Source of the DNA: CAZENU01 sp965222125
GTDB taxonomy: Bacteria > Chloroflexota > Dehalococcoidia > Lucifugimonadales > CAZENU01
Reading direction: 5' to 3'
NCBI GenBank assembly: GCA_965222125.1
Contig: CBDCTC010000006.1
Span: 186,001 to 250,000 of the forward strand
DNA: 64,000 nt
In this document: one piece after another, positions 1 through 9,167 of the stretch
Numbering within the stretch: position 1 is the stretch's first letter
How the letters are laid out: every line of letters begins with the position of its first letter
The notes under the pieces: model-generated
Seen by the model: only the letters and a program-made list of their open reading frames with translations
What the model was told of the DNA's origin: nothing
Database searches by the model: none
Translations under genes and position numbers: made by a program

Positions 1-2075
1 CCCACCAGATACGGCTCCGCGTGCCGGGCAGCCGTCCGCTTGCGCAGCGCCGCCTTGATTCTGGCCACCAGCTCGGTGGGAGAGAAGGGTTTGAGTATGT
101 AGTCGGCGGCTCCCATCTCGAAGGCCCGGGCTACGTACTGGTCCCCGCCGCGCCCGGATATGAAGATGACCGGCACCTCGGAAACGCTGGGGATGCTCCT
201 CATCAACTCGAACCCGTCGGTACCGGGCAACACCAGGTTCAACAGGACCAACTGCGGCTTCTCCACCTCCAGAAGGTGCTCCAGCTCGCTGGGGTCGCCG
301 GTCACTATGGGGGTGTAGCCGGCTTCCGAGAGCACGCTCCGAACGTACCGCAGTATCTGCGGGTCGTCGTCGAGTGCGAGAACGCGCTCGCGATCTGCGG
401 GCGCGGGCGCCGAATCGGTTGAAACCGGCTCAAGAGAGGCTGCGGCCCTGCTGGCAGCCTCGTCTACTGTCGGAACCGTAAAGGTGAACCGCGTGCCGCG
501 ACCCTCACCGATGCTCTCGGCCCATATGCGGCCCCCGTGCGCCTCGACTATGCCTTTGCAGATCGCCAGACCCAGGCCGCAGCCTCGGATCCGTCGATTT
601 CCGTCGGCCACTTCGCTCCGAGAGAACTTGGTGAACAGGTGGGGCAGGTGCCCGGCGTCTATCCCTATCCCCTCGTCTGTTACGGCGACTACGACGTTCA
701 AGTCCTCCATCGACGCGCTCACCCTGATGACAGACCACTCGCGCGAGTACTCGGATGCATTGGAGAACAGATTGTACAGCACCTGCACGAGCCGCTGCCT
801 GTCAACCCCGATCCGCGGCAGGTTCAACATCAGGTCGACCTCGATGCTATTCCTGTAGCCGCCGCTCAGAAAAGCGTTCTTGGCCTGGTCGACCACGGCC
901 GACACATCCGTCGGCTCGGGAGCGACAGACAGCGTCCCCGCCTCGATCCGCGTCAGATCGAGGAGGTTGTTGATCAGGTCGCGCATATGGTCGGCCTGTT
1001 CCTCGATCATGCGGAAGAACTGGCGCATCTCGGCGGGGTCGAGCGGGAACGAGGCCGCCCGCACCGTAGCCGCGGAGCCCTTGATGGACGTCAGCGGCGC
1101 GCGCAGCTCGTGGCTCACCATGCCCAGGAACTCCGCCCTCAGACGTTCCAGCTCTTCCAGCGGCGTTATGTCCTGGATGGTGGCAACGACCGACACGATC
1201 TCACCACCCTCCGAGTAGATGGGCGTGGCGTTGATCAACGTGGTCACAGTCTCACCGCCCGGGCGGTGGATGACGATCTCCTCGGACCGTACCGCCTCTC
1301 CGTTGCTTATGGCCCGCTGAGGCGGAAGCTCGTCGCGGGGAATCTCGCGCCCATCCATCCGTCGAAACGTGGTCGACTTCAGGACCTCTTCGCAAGGGCA
1401 GTCCTCTCCGCAGATGTCGCCGAGGATGCGGCGTGCTTCCTGGTTGAACTTCACGACCAACCCGCTCTTCGCGTCGAAGACCAGGACGCCCACCGGTGAG
1501 GTGTTGACGAGTGCCTCGAGGTCGGCCTTGGCCCGCTGCTCGTCCCCGTATCGGCGGGCGTTCGTAATGGCCATCGCCGCCTGGGCCACGAACATCTCGA
1601 TCGTCTCTTCGTCTTCGCTCGTAAAGTCTAGACCGGACTCCCGTTCGCCAACGTAGAGGTTGCCGATGTGCTTGTCCCCGTCACGAATCCGCGTTCCGAC
1701 AAACGTACGGGCCGGCAGGTAACCCTGCGGGAAGCCTACCGACTTGGTGTGGGCGGCGAGGTCACCGGTCCTCAACGTCTCCTCGAACCCGGTCAGGTAC
1801 CTGAAGAGGGTCCATCCCTGCGGCAGCTCCAGGAGCGCCTGCTTTTCCTCGGATGTCATGCCGGAGATGAGCAGGTCCTGCAGCTCTCCCGACTCGTCGA
1901 GCGTGGTGATCGCCCCGTACCGAGCGTCCGTCAACGACCGGGCGCTGTCCACGATCTCCTGCAGGACGAGATCGAGGTCCAGGTCTTCGCTGATGCGGAG
2001 AATGGCCTCGGTCAGCCCGGAGAGACGAGCGCGCAGCATCTGGTTTTCGGCCCTAAGGCGATCGCCTTCCTTCAA
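1..2075 (-). CDS. Hybrid sensor histidine kinase/response regulator, partial
   Basis: Runs off the left edge. The reading frame opens at a TTG (2075) with a GAGGTG Shine-Dalgarno just upstream and an in-frame TGA four codons before it; the next start is ATG 2039. Domains in order: GAF (about 10-165), PAS (about 175-295), HisKA with the phospho-His in VSHELRAP (near 320), HATPase_c with DEGIGI and GCGLGLAI (about 410-525), then a receiver domain (about 555-670) with acidic triad LDDDPQ and a conserved Lys in ILKPF. The receiver phosphoacceptor position reads LLNLVLPG, so Asn (residue 613, codon 239-237) replaces the usual Asp. The last residues in the window (AEPYLVG) look like the opening of an OmpR-type winged helix, which would lie outside; that part is inference. 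A single-polypeptide signal-to-transcription regulator is the likely role. Confidence 0.9.
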   Translation of the reverse strand, partial: MKEGDRLRAENQMLRARLSGLTEAILRISEDLDLDLVLQEIVDSARSLTDARYGAITTLDESGELQDLLISGMTSEEKQALLELPQGWTLFRYLTGFEETLRTGDLAAHTKSVGFPQGYLPARTFVGTRIRDGDKHIGNLYVGERESGLDFTSEDEETIEMFVAQAAMAITNARRYGDEQRAKADLEALVNTSPVGVLVFDAKSGLVVKFNQEARRILGDICGEDCPCEEVLKSTTFRRMDGREIPRDELPPQRAISNGEAVRSEEIVIHRPGGETVTTLINATPIYSEGGEIVSVVATIQDITPLEELERLRAEFLGMVSHELRAPLTSIKGSAATVRAASFPLDPAEMRQFFRMIEEQADHMRDLINNLLDLTRIEAGTLSVAPEPTDVSAVVDQAKNAFLSGGYRNSIEVDLMLNLPRIGVDRQRLVQVLYNLFSNASEYSREWSVIRVSASMEDLNVVVAVTDEGIGIDAGHLPHLFTKFSRSEVADGNRRIRGCGLGLAICKGIVEAHGGRIWAESIGEGRGTRFTFTVPTVDEAASRAAASLEPVSTDSAPAPADRERVLALDDDPQILRYVRSVLSEAGYTPIVTGDPSELEHLLEVEKPQLVLLNLVLPGTDGFELMRSIPSVSEVPVIFISGRGGDQYVARAFEMGAADYILKPFSPTELVARIKAALRKRTAARHAEPYLV

Positions 2076-2185
2076 CCTGTCACCTCAACCGTGGATTGCT
2101 CTTTCTCGCAAGGCAGTTTGCCACTAGAGGACGAGTATATCAACTGCGGAGGTGTCTCTGAATTCCCCACCTAGATAAGAGGAAG

Positions 2186-2264
2186 ACCTCGTTGGAGCCC
2201 GACGCGATGCGGGCTAGGATGGTTGTTGAGCAAACGAACCGATCACCAACGAGGTGCATCTATT
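2186..2264 (+). promoter_or_regulatory. Stem-loop covering the transposase ribosome binding site (copy A)
   Basis: Perfect 10-bp inverted repeat ACCTCGTTGG (2186-2195) and CCAACGAGGT (2246-2255). The right arm contains most of the GAGGTG Shine-Dalgarno that serves the ATG at 2265, so folding would hide it. The same arrangement is found in copy B (36132-36141 / 36192-36201, ATG 36211). Role in limiting transposase translation is inference. Confidence 0.55.
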
Positions 2265-3192
2265 ATGAAGCAAGGCTTACTGGGGTTCCAGTACGAGCAG
2301 GAGAAGGGCTCGACAGGTATGACGGGACTGTCCGGGCTGATGACGTACGTGGAGTTGATGGACGCAGCGGGTTTGAGGTCGTCGCTGGAACGCCACGTGA
2401 GACTGCGGGAGTGTGGTCAGGGCTGGACGGACAGCCAGATAATCACGTCGCTGATACTGCTGAACTTGGCAGGCGGTGAGTCGGTGATGGACCTGGAGGT
2501 TCTGGAGAAGGACGCAGGTTTGTGCAGGGTACTTCGCCATGCCGAGACCTGGGGGATGGGTAGTAGGGAGCGCAGGGCGCTGAAGGCGAGATGGCGAGTC
2601 GAGCGTCTTCGGAGCGTGCCGTCGGAGTCTGCGGTGTTCCGGTATCTGGAGAGGTTCCATGACGCGGGCGAGGAGGCGATGCGGGAAGCTCACAGAGCAT
2701 TCATACCTGCTCCCAACGGAGCTATGGAGGGTCTGGGGAAGGTGAACGCCGACCTGGTGGGCTTCGTGCAGAGCCGTTCGCCTCAGACCGAGGCCACTCT
2801 GGACATGGACGCCTGTCTGGTGGAGACACACAAGCAGGAGGCGCTCCACAGCTACAAGAAGTACAGGGCCTACCAGCCGCTGACCACCTACTGGGCAGAG
2901 GCCGACCAGATTGTGCATTCTGAGTTTCGGGACGGCAATGTACCTGCGAGCCATCAGCAGTTACGAGTGTTGATTGAAGGGCTGGGCCGTCTGCCTGCGG
3001 GGGTGGAGAAGGTGATGCTGAGGTCTGACACGGCGGGGTATCAGCGGGAGTTGCTGCGGTACTGCGCGGAGGGTAGAGACGAGCGGTTCGGGGTGATTGA
3101 GTTCGCGGTTGGGGTCGACGTGACGACGGAGTTCCGCCGTGCGGTGTCCGAGGTCGCCGAGCAAGACTGGCAGACGCTGTACCGCAAGGTTG

Positions 3193-5194
3193 ATTCTGTC
3201 GTAAAAAGTCGTGGTTGAGGGTTGTGGGATTGAAGATAATAGGTCCTGGAGAAGGTGGAGGAGAGAAGACTCAGGAGCAGGAGCAGGAGTAGGCAGTCGA
3301 TGTTTCGAACGAGAGAGCCTCAAGAGAGCTTATGGCAGTCGGAGTTTCTGATCACGCCGAGGAAGGCAAGGCTGATGCGGAGGAGTTGGGCGCAGGTGTT
3401 TCGGAAGGAGGCTCTGCCGCTGATAGACGAGGAGCGGTTCGCTGCGATGTACAGCGCGGACATGGGGAGGCCCAACCGCGCGGTGCAGACGGTGCTCGGG
3501 GTGCTGGTGCTCAAGGAGATGTTCGATCTGACGGACATCGAGGCCCTGGAGGAGTTGGAGTTCAACCTGCTGTGGCATCACGCGCTGGGGTTGGAGATGG
3601 AGGAGGCACACCTTGCGCAAAAGACGCTGCACAACTTCCGCGTGCGGTTGATGGAGCACGACGGGGGGCGGTTGGCGTTCTGCGAGACGACGGACCGGAT
3701 GATCGAGGCTCTGGGTCTTCGTACAGGCAAGCAGCGCGTTGACTCTACGCACATCATGAGCAACATCGCGGTGTTGACGCGGTTGGGGCTGTTCTGCGAG
3801 ACGATCCGGGTGTTTCTGCTGGCGGTGAGCCGTGAGCACCCTGGCTTGGGAGAAGGGATTGGGGATAGTCTGGCCCAGCGGTACCTGAAGGAGACCGCAG
3901 AAGCAACCCGATACGAGGACGCGCGTTCGGAAGAGGGGCGTCGCCGGCTGTCGGTGTGCGCGCGCGACGTGTACCGGCTGGTCGATCGGTTCCGCGGGAC
4001 GGCGGTGGCGCAGATGGACGAGTACGGGCTGTTGGAGCGGCTGTTGCGCGAGCAGTGCCACGTGGGTCGTCACAGGGACGGTCGTCCCGGAGCGGATGAC
4101 GACGATGCGGCAGAGGGGAAGGTGCCGATAGCGCTGAGGGAGCCGAGGGATGTGCGGTCGGACTCGCTGCAGACACCGCACGACCCTGCGGTGACCTACA
4201 GCGGACACAAGGGGAAGGGATACGAGGTGCAGGTGGCCGAGACGTGTGAGAGCGACAACGCCGTTCAGATGATCACGCATGTGGAGGTCACGCCATCGAG
4301 CGGCAGCGACTCTGTGGTGACGACGCGGGTGATCGACGAGTTGAGTGAACGGGGGATAGGTCCTTCGGAGCTGTGGGCGGACACGTCATATGGTTCTGGC
4401 CGGAACGGATGGGAGGCGGAGCGCAGGGGTACGGAGCTGGTGAGCCCGGTCGGTGGCCGGTCGCACAAGGAACCCGACGGAGGTGGTGATGAGCCGGTCA
4501 GACTGACTGCTGCTGACTTTGACATCGACGTTATGGCGACGAGGAGTGCGGTGTGTCCCGCGGGACATGGGGCGGTGGCGGAGTACGAGGATGAGGATGC
4601 GCCTGAGCGGGTGGAGATACACTTCGCCCGGGCGGTGTGTGAGCCCTGCGCGCTGCGTGCCCGGTGTCCTGTGAGGTGGCGCAGTCGCCCTGAGCTTGGG
4701 GGAGAGTGGTCACGGGGTGGAGCCTACGTGCTGAGTGCGGACCTGGCGAGGATGAACATCGCACGGAGGCGTGCGGCAGAGTCAGACGGACAGTGGCGCA
4801 AACGGTACGGGCTGCGTGCGGGGATAGAGGGGACGAACTCGGAGATGAAACGGCGCCATGGTCTTGGCCGCTTACGGGTACGTGGCGGCGAGAGGGTACG
4901 GCTCGCCGTCTACCTCAAGGCCCTGGCATGCAACGTCAAGCGGATGGTCGGGGCACGACTGATCGAGATGGACGAGACGTTGGCCCGGCCGGCTGCCCTG
5001 GCCACTGTCCCCGCCGCTGCATGACCTTGCGGGTGACGCTGCCAACCCGGTAATCTCTTCCCGGACGGCGTTGGTCGCACCACAACGACCTCATCGGCCA
5101 CTACACAAGCCCCAACCGGAACATCCAACCCCTCCACACCTAAACCGTCCTCACTCCCCAGTACCAACCCGAAAGCCCCTTGTTACGAGGAAAT
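3193..5194 (+). mobile_element. IS1182-family insertion sequence, complete, nested in IS1380 copy A
   Basis: 2002 bp. Terminal inverted repeats ATTCTGTCGTAAAAAG (left) and ATTTCCTCGTAACAAG (right end read on the minus strand), 12 of 16 matching. Flanked by an 8-bp direct repeat CAAGGTTG at 3185-3192 and 5195-5202; removing the element plus one repeat restores the host transposase reading frame. It contains one intact transposase gene, so it may still be mobile. Confidence 0.9.
3300..5024 (+). CDS. IS1182-family transposase
   Basis: Intact 574-residue DDE transposase from ATG 3300 (an in-frame ATA/GAG stretch upstream from 3255 is Arg-rich and probably untranslated). N-terminal DUF772-like region (PNRAVQTVLGVLVLKEM, then LEFNLLWHHALGL), catalytic first Asp in RVDSTHIMSN, central Asp in LWADTSYGS, a Cys pair cluster (CEPCALRARC) typical of this family, and the C-terminal Glu segment RAGIEGTNSEMKRRHGLGR. 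Encoded on the same strand as the disrupted host transposase. Family assignment rests on length, DUF772-type start and the GIEGTNSE block. Confidence 0.9.
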   Translation: MFRTREPQESLWQSEFLITPRKARLMRRSWAQVFRKEALPLIDEERFAAMYSADMGRPNRAVQTVLGVLVLKEMFDLTDIEALEELEFNLLWHHALGLEMEEAHLAQKTLHNFRVRLMEHDGGRLAFCETTDRMIEALGLRTGKQRVDSTHIMSNIAVLTRLGLFCETIRVFLLAVSREHPGLGEGIGDSLAQRYLKETAEATRYEDARSEEGRRRLSVCARDVYRLVDRFRGTAVAQMDEYGLLERLLREQCHVGRHRDGRPGADDDDAAEGKVPIALREPRDVRSDSLQTPHDPAVTYSGHKGKGYEVQVAETCESDNAVQMITHVEVTPSSGSDSVVTTRVIDELSERGIGPSELWADTSYGSGRNGWEAERRGTELVSPVGGRSHKEPDGGGDEPVRLTAADFDIDVMATRSAVCPAGHGAVAEYEDEDAPERVEIHFARAVCEPCALRARCPVRWRSRPELGGEWSRGGAYVLSADLARMNIARRRAAESDGQWRKRYGLRAGIEGTNSEMKRRHGLGRLRVRGGERVRLAVYLKALACNVKRMVGARLIEMDETLARPAALATVPAAA

Positions 5195-5829
5195 CAAGGT
5201 TGGGGAGCATCGTGTGGACACGGGTCAGCAGTGGGCTGATGTGAACTTCGTGCCCAACTGGATAGGGCACTCCAAGAACAGCCCTGAGTATCGGTTCATA
5301 GCTACCAGGGAGCGGTTGATCGAACAGCCTCTGCCGGGAATGGAGGGGCAGATGGAGCTTCCGTTCCCCGCGATGGAGCTGTCCAACAGAGGCTGGTACA
5401 AGGTCTTCGGAGTGGTGACCAACCGGAGCATTGCGGGAGATGAGTTGATCTGGTGGTCGAGACAGAGATGCGGCAAGGGCGAGGAGGTCCACGGCGTCCT
5501 CAAGAGTGACCTTGCCGGGGGCAGGCTTCCGTCGGGGCTGTTCGGAGCCAACGCAGCATGGTGGGCGATAGCAGTGTTGGCCTTCAACCCCGTATGGGGC
5601 TACGGGGCAGGCTTTGAACTCTGCCATGAAGCGGCTGGTGTTGGGCGGACAGTGGGTGGGCAAGCGTCTGAAGGCGGTGCGCTTCGCCCTGATCGCCCTA
5701 CCGGGCCGTGTGGTGCGTCACGCCAGGAGGTTGATCATCCGTCTTGCCCGTGGCCATCCCTCATACGAGTTGCTGCTCAGCGCGCGGCAGAGGATATTGG
5801 CGCTGGCTGCCGAGCCGTATCGGGCATAG

Positions 5830-6107
5830 GCGACCCTGCCTGGAGCATCGGTTTGTAGGCGACTCTGCCGAGTTGCCAGGCCGGGCCATGCCTTCTTCGG
5901 CCTGACAACAGCCACAATTGGCAGCGAACCGCTGCCGATACCCTCAAAGACGGCACCCGAGACCCTGTCCGATGCCGATCATGTCATGCGTCACCCCAAG
6001 TCGACACCCGGACACCCCCTGAAAGCACACGAAACAGCTCTCAACAATGTCAGGTGGGGGATTTGGGTGTCTATCGCCCCGAACGTGAACCGATGCGTCG
6101 ACGCTCG
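5830..6107. other. Right end of IS1380 copy A and short spacer
   Basis: No gene seen. The stretch to 6065 is the non-coding tail of the IS1380 element; beyond it lies the candidate target duplication (6066-6072) and about 35 bases before the SDR promoter. Confidence 0.6.
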
Positions 6108-6136
6108 TTGACACTATCTCTGGCGCCTACTACACT
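6108..6136 (+). promoter_or_regulatory. Sigma-70-like promoter for the SDR-VOC-sulfatase operon
   Basis: TTGACA at 6108-6113, 17-base spacer, TACACT at 6131-6136. Predicted start near 6143, about 38 bases before the ATG at 6181. It sits just outside the IS1380 right end, so the insertion may have replaced whatever lay upstream. Confidence 0.6.
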
Positions 6137-6180
6137 GCCGCCTCGGAGCGTAGCCGCCTGTGACACGGCCTGGAGAGGTG

Positions 6181-6993
6181 ATGGGAGAGCTCGACGGCAA
6201 GGTTGCGATCGTCACCGGGGCGGGCCGCCTGCGCAGCATCGGCCGCGCGACCGCCGTGGCTCTCGCACGGCGCGGCGCGGATGTCGTCGTCACCGGGACC
6301 GGCCGCGACCCTGACACGTTCCCGGATGACGAGAAGCAGGCCCGCTGGCGCGACGTCGAGAGCACCGCCGAGCAGGTCCGGGCCGAGGGGCGCCGCGCCC
6401 TCGCACTGGTGTCCGACGCCTGCGACGAGACCCAGGTCCGGCAGATGGTCGACGCCGCCGTCGCCGAGCTCGGCAGGGTCGACATCCTCGTCAACAACGC
6501 CGCGTTCCCGTACGGCCCCGACCGCGTGCCGCTCCAAGACGTCGACGGCGGCATCTTCAAGAGGGTGCTGGACGTCAAGGTGCTCGGCACGTTCCTGAAC
6601 GCCAGGGCGGCGGCGAAGGTGATGATCGAGCAGGGCGAGGGTGGCAAGATCGTCAACCTGTCGTCCGCGGCCGGCAAGCGAGGGAGCCCGAACACGCTCG
6701 CGTACAACGCGGCGAACTTCGCCATCGTCGGCATGACCCAGTCGCTGGCGAAGGAGCTGGGGCCCCACGGAATCAACGTCAACGCCGTCTGCCCGGGACT
6801 CGTCAACACGTCCAGGCTCGACCCGATAGGCCGGGGGAGCAGATGGAGCGAGCTGGCCGCCACGAGCGCCCTGGGACGCCACGGCGATCCGGAGGAGGTC
6901 GCGGGGCTGATCGCCCATCTCTGCACCGAGGCCGCGTCGTGGATCACCGGCCAGTCGATCAACATAGACGGCGGCATGGTCACCGAGCACTGA
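6181..6993 (+). CDS. SDR-family oxidoreductase with altered catalytic Lys
   Basis: Short-chain dehydrogenase/reductase of 270 residues. Start ATG 6181 is preceded by GGAGAGGTG; a GTG at 6160 is in frame but has no ribosome site. Rossmann signature TGAGRLRSIGRA near the N-terminus, NNAA motif, catalytic Ser in NLSSAAGK and Tyr175 in LAYNAANFA. The usual YxxxK has Asn179 (codon 6715-6717) in place of Lys, so proton relay should be impaired or the enzyme uses another base. Ends with a GQSINIDGG segment typical of the family. First gene of a probable operon; the VOC gene starts 33 bases downstream. Substrate unknown. Confidence 0.88.
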   Translation: MGELDGKVAIVTGAGRLRSIGRATAVALARRGADVVVTGTGRDPDTFPDDEKQARWRDVESTAEQVRAEGRRALALVSDACDETQVRQMVDAAVAELGRVDILVNNAAFPYGPDRVPLQDVDGGIFKRVLDVKVLGTFLNARAAAKVMIEQGEGGKIVNLSSAAGKRGSPNTLAYNAANFAIVGMTQSLAKELGPHGINVNAVCPGLVNTSRLDPIGRGSRWSELAATSALGRHGDPEEVAGLIAHLCTEAASWITGQSINIDGGMVTEH

Positions 6994-7026
6994 CCGCCCA
7001 AGCGGCGGGACGCACGGAGGCGAATC

Positions 7027-7371
7027 ATGATAAAGGGTATGCACGGCCTGTTCTTCACGCCCAAGGCGGACGAGGCCCGCGACTTTCTCAAGGACAAGCT
7101 GGGGCTGCCCTTCGTCGACGGCGGCGGAGGCTGGCTGATCTTCGGGATACCGATGGCCGAGGCCGCCGTCCATCCGGCCGACGAGACGCGCCACGAGATT
7201 TCGTTCTGGTGCGACGACATCGAAGCGACGGTGGCGGAGCTCCGGGACAGAGGCGTCACCTTCAAGTCGTCGATCGAGGAGGAGCCGTGGGGACGCATCA
7301 TCACGATGGAGATGCCAGGGGGCGTCGACATCCTGCTCTTCGAGCCCAAGCATCCGCAGCCAGCCTCCTGA
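7027..7371 (+). CDS. VOC (glyoxalase/dioxygenase) superfamily protein
   Basis: 114 residues, one VOC module with two beta-alpha-beta-beta-beta halves: the first opens with MHGLFFTPKADEARDFLKDKLGL and the second with HEISFWCDDIEATVAELRDRGV, ending in a strand DILLFEPKHP. Candidate metal ligands are His residues at the start of each half and a late Glu. Ribosome site GGAGGCG precedes ATG 7027. Members of this superfamily act as isomerases, dioxygenases, lyases or resistance proteins; nothing here fixes the substrate. Lies between an SDR and a sulfatase in the same transcription direction, suggesting a catabolic side step. Confidence 0.85.
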   Translation: MIKGMHGLFFTPKADEARDFLKDKLGLPFVDGGGGWLIFGIPMAEAAVHPADETRHEISFWCDDIEATVAELRDRGVTFKSSIEEEPWGRIITMEMPGGVDILLFEPKHPQPAS

Positions 7372-7423
7372 ACCCACCTGCGCCGGCGGCCGGCCGCACG
7401 CCGGCGGCCCGGAGTGACCGACA

Positions 7424-8896
7424 ATGAGCAGACCGCCCAACATCGTCTTCCTCTTCCCCGACCAGCTCCGCCGCGACTTCCTGAGCTGCTACGGGGCAAC
7501 CTTCATCGACACCCCCAACATCGACTGGATCGCCGACAACGGCGTCCGCTACGACAACGCCTACTCGGCGTCGCCCCTGTGCGTGCCCGCCAGGACGGCG
7601 CTGCTCACCGGCATGAACGCCGTCAAGAACGGCGTCACCGACAATCTGCACGCCATCAGGCCCGACTACAACGACGCGGGAATCCGCACGTGGCCCCAGA
7701 TTCTGGCCGCGTCCGGCTACTACACCTCCGCGGTCGGCAAGATGCACTTCTACCCGTGGACCGCCCGGCACGGCTTCCAGTACCGGGTCGTCTGCGAGGA
7801 CAAGCTCTGGGCGTACGTGCGCGACGACTACTACCACTACCTGAAGGACCGCGGACTCCGCAAGCTGCCGTGGGACGAGTACGGCGACTACGTCGCGAGC
7901 CGAGGCACCGCGACCACCGACGTGCCGTGGGAACACTCCTGGGACCGGTTCACGGGCCGCGAGGCGCGGCGCTTCATCGAGCGCCACGGATCGGACGGGC
8001 CCTTCGCCATGATGGTCGGCTTCCCCGGCCCGCACGACCCCTACGACCCCGCGACCGACTTTCCGCACAAGTTCTACGCCGCCGACATGCCCGACCCGGT
8101 CCCGGCGGCCGGCGACCCGGCAGGCCTCGTCGCCGACCATATCCGCGCGAGGCAGGGCATGGGCATGGACCTGGCCGACTGGTCCGACGACCAGAAAAAG
8201 AGTGCCCGCGCCCACTACGCCGGCCTCGTCAAGCAGATAGACCACGAGGTGGGCGAGATCATCGGCACGCTGCGAGATCGGGGCCTGCTGGACGACACCG
8301 CCATCATCTTCGCCACCGACCACGGGGACCATCTCGGAGACCACGGGCTCAACGGCAAGGCCACCTTCTACGACTCGGCGACCCACATCCCGCTGCTCGT
8401 GCGCCCGCCCGGCGGCGCCGACCCCACGTCCGTGCCCGACCTGGTCGAGCTCCGGGACGTCACCGCCACGATGCTACGGCTCGCCGGCCAGGACCTGCCG
8501 GACTACATGGACGCGCAGCCGCTGCCGGGCCTGGGTCTGACGGACCAGCCGTCACGCCAACGCATCTTCGGCATGTTGACCAAGGGCTGGATGGCCTTCG
8601 ACGCCCGCTGGAAGCTGGCGAAGTACGCCTCAGGACGCGCCATGCTGTTCGACCTGGAGAACGACCCCGACGAGCTCCGCGACCTCGCGCCCGACCCGGC
8701 CTGCGCCTCGGTCTACCGGCGCCTCGACGACGAGCTGACCCACGAGCTCATGGAGTCGATGGCGCTGGCAATGCACGACCGCCTGACCGCGCCGCACTCG
8801 CTCTCCCAGGACGAAGCCTTCGCACGCGAGGGCTGGTCATGGCGCTTCCCCGCCGACGCCTCAGCCGCGACCATCGTCGGCAAAGACTGCTACTAG
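7424..8896 (+). CDS. Type I (formylglycine-dependent) sulfatase
   Basis: 490-residue member of the alkaline-phosphatase-like superfamily that hydrolyses sulfate esters. N-terminal metal block NIVFLFPDQLRRD, and the maturation motif C53-V-P-A-R57 in SPLCVPARTALLTG, where Cys becomes formylglycine. A second metal site is in FATDHGDHLGDHG. No signal peptide, so it is predicted cytoplasmic, as in choline-sulfatase-like enzymes. It follows the VOC gene by 52 bases. The last 128 bases have a degenerate second copy at 10538-10666 beyond a surface-protein gene. A separate formylglycine-generating enzyme or anSME gene is not in the window. Confidence 0.92.
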   Translation: MSRPPNIVFLFPDQLRRDFLSCYGATFIDTPNIDWIADNGVRYDNAYSASPLCVPARTALLTGMNAVKNGVTDNLHAIRPDYNDAGIRTWPQILAASGYYTSAVGKMHFYPWTARHGFQYRVVCEDKLWAYVRDDYYHYLKDRGLRKLPWDEYGDYVASRGTATTDVPWEHSWDRFTGREARRFIERHGSDGPFAMMVGFPGPHDPYDPATDFPHKFYAADMPDPVPAAGDPAGLVADHIRARQGMGMDLADWSDDQKKSARAHYAGLVKQIDHEVGEIIGTLRDRGLLDDTAIIFATDHGDHLGDHGLNGKATFYDSATHIPLLVRPPGGADPTSVPDLVELRDVTATMLRLAGQDLPDYMDAQPLPGLGLTDQPSRQRIFGMLTKGWMAFDARWKLAKYASGRAMLFDLENDPDELRDLAPDPACASVYRRLDDELTHELMESMALAMHDRLTAPHSLSQDEAFAREGWSWRFPADASAATIVGKDCY

Positions 8897-9167
8897 ACGA
8901 CGGGCAACCCGTGGGAGTCACGCCACACGGCCGTCCGACTTTCGGCCGCACGGCGCAGCTGCTCGCCATCGACCCGAACCGCACGCTTCGTCACAGACTC
9001 CGTTCGCGGGCACGAAGCCACCCTAGCTGCGATCCAGCGTCCCGACTATCCTCCCGATCGACGCCGACGGCGGAGCTATCGACTCGTTGCCCCGCTCCAG
9101 CCAATCCTGCGACTGCCGTCGACGCCATGAAGCAAGCGGCGGGGGAACGGCTTAGTACCGGAAGTGT
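8897..9167. other. Gap with no supported gene
   Basis: About 270 bases between the sulfatase stop and the first recognisable part of the surface-protein pseudogene. It may hold the decayed 5' end of that gene, but I see no start site, signal peptide or conserved segment. Confidence 0.3.

Larger units (their letters stand above)
2265..5829 (+). pseudogene. IS1380-family transposase, split by insertion and frameshifted
   Basis: The 5' part (2265-3192) encodes the N-terminal half of a DDE transposase: LDMDACLVETHK supplies the first Asp and LRSDTAGYQREL the second. It is cut at codon group YRKV by the IS1182-type element; after the element the frame resumes at 5203 (GEHRVDTGQQW) exactly where copy B continues with TGQQWAEVNF. 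A second lesion follows: near 5590-5612 about 28 bases of extra sequence shift the frame, and the C-terminal part (SAMKRLVLGG to stop at 5829) is read in another frame. Removing the nested element would therefore still leave a broken gene. Start chosen at ATG 2265 by its GAGGTG site and agreement with copy B. Confidence 0.85.
2158..6065 (+). mobile_element. IS1380-family element, copy A, interrupted by an IS1182-type element
   Basis: Ends are supported by imperfect terminal inverted repeats (AATTCCCCACCT on the left; AGGTGGGGGATTT on the right) and by a 7-bp direct repeat GGTGTCT at 2151-2157 and 6066-6072, which may be the target duplication. A second, related copy lies at 36104-37365 and aligns from the left terminus onward. 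The transposase gene inside is cut by the nested element at 3193-5194 and is further frameshifted near 5590-5612, so this copy cannot make its own transposase. Confidence 0.75.

Noticed and set aside
537..1499. Long plus-strand frame opposite the sensor kinase
   Set aside because: His/Arg/Asp-rich composition typical of antisense shadow; the minus strand has the complete kinase motif series.
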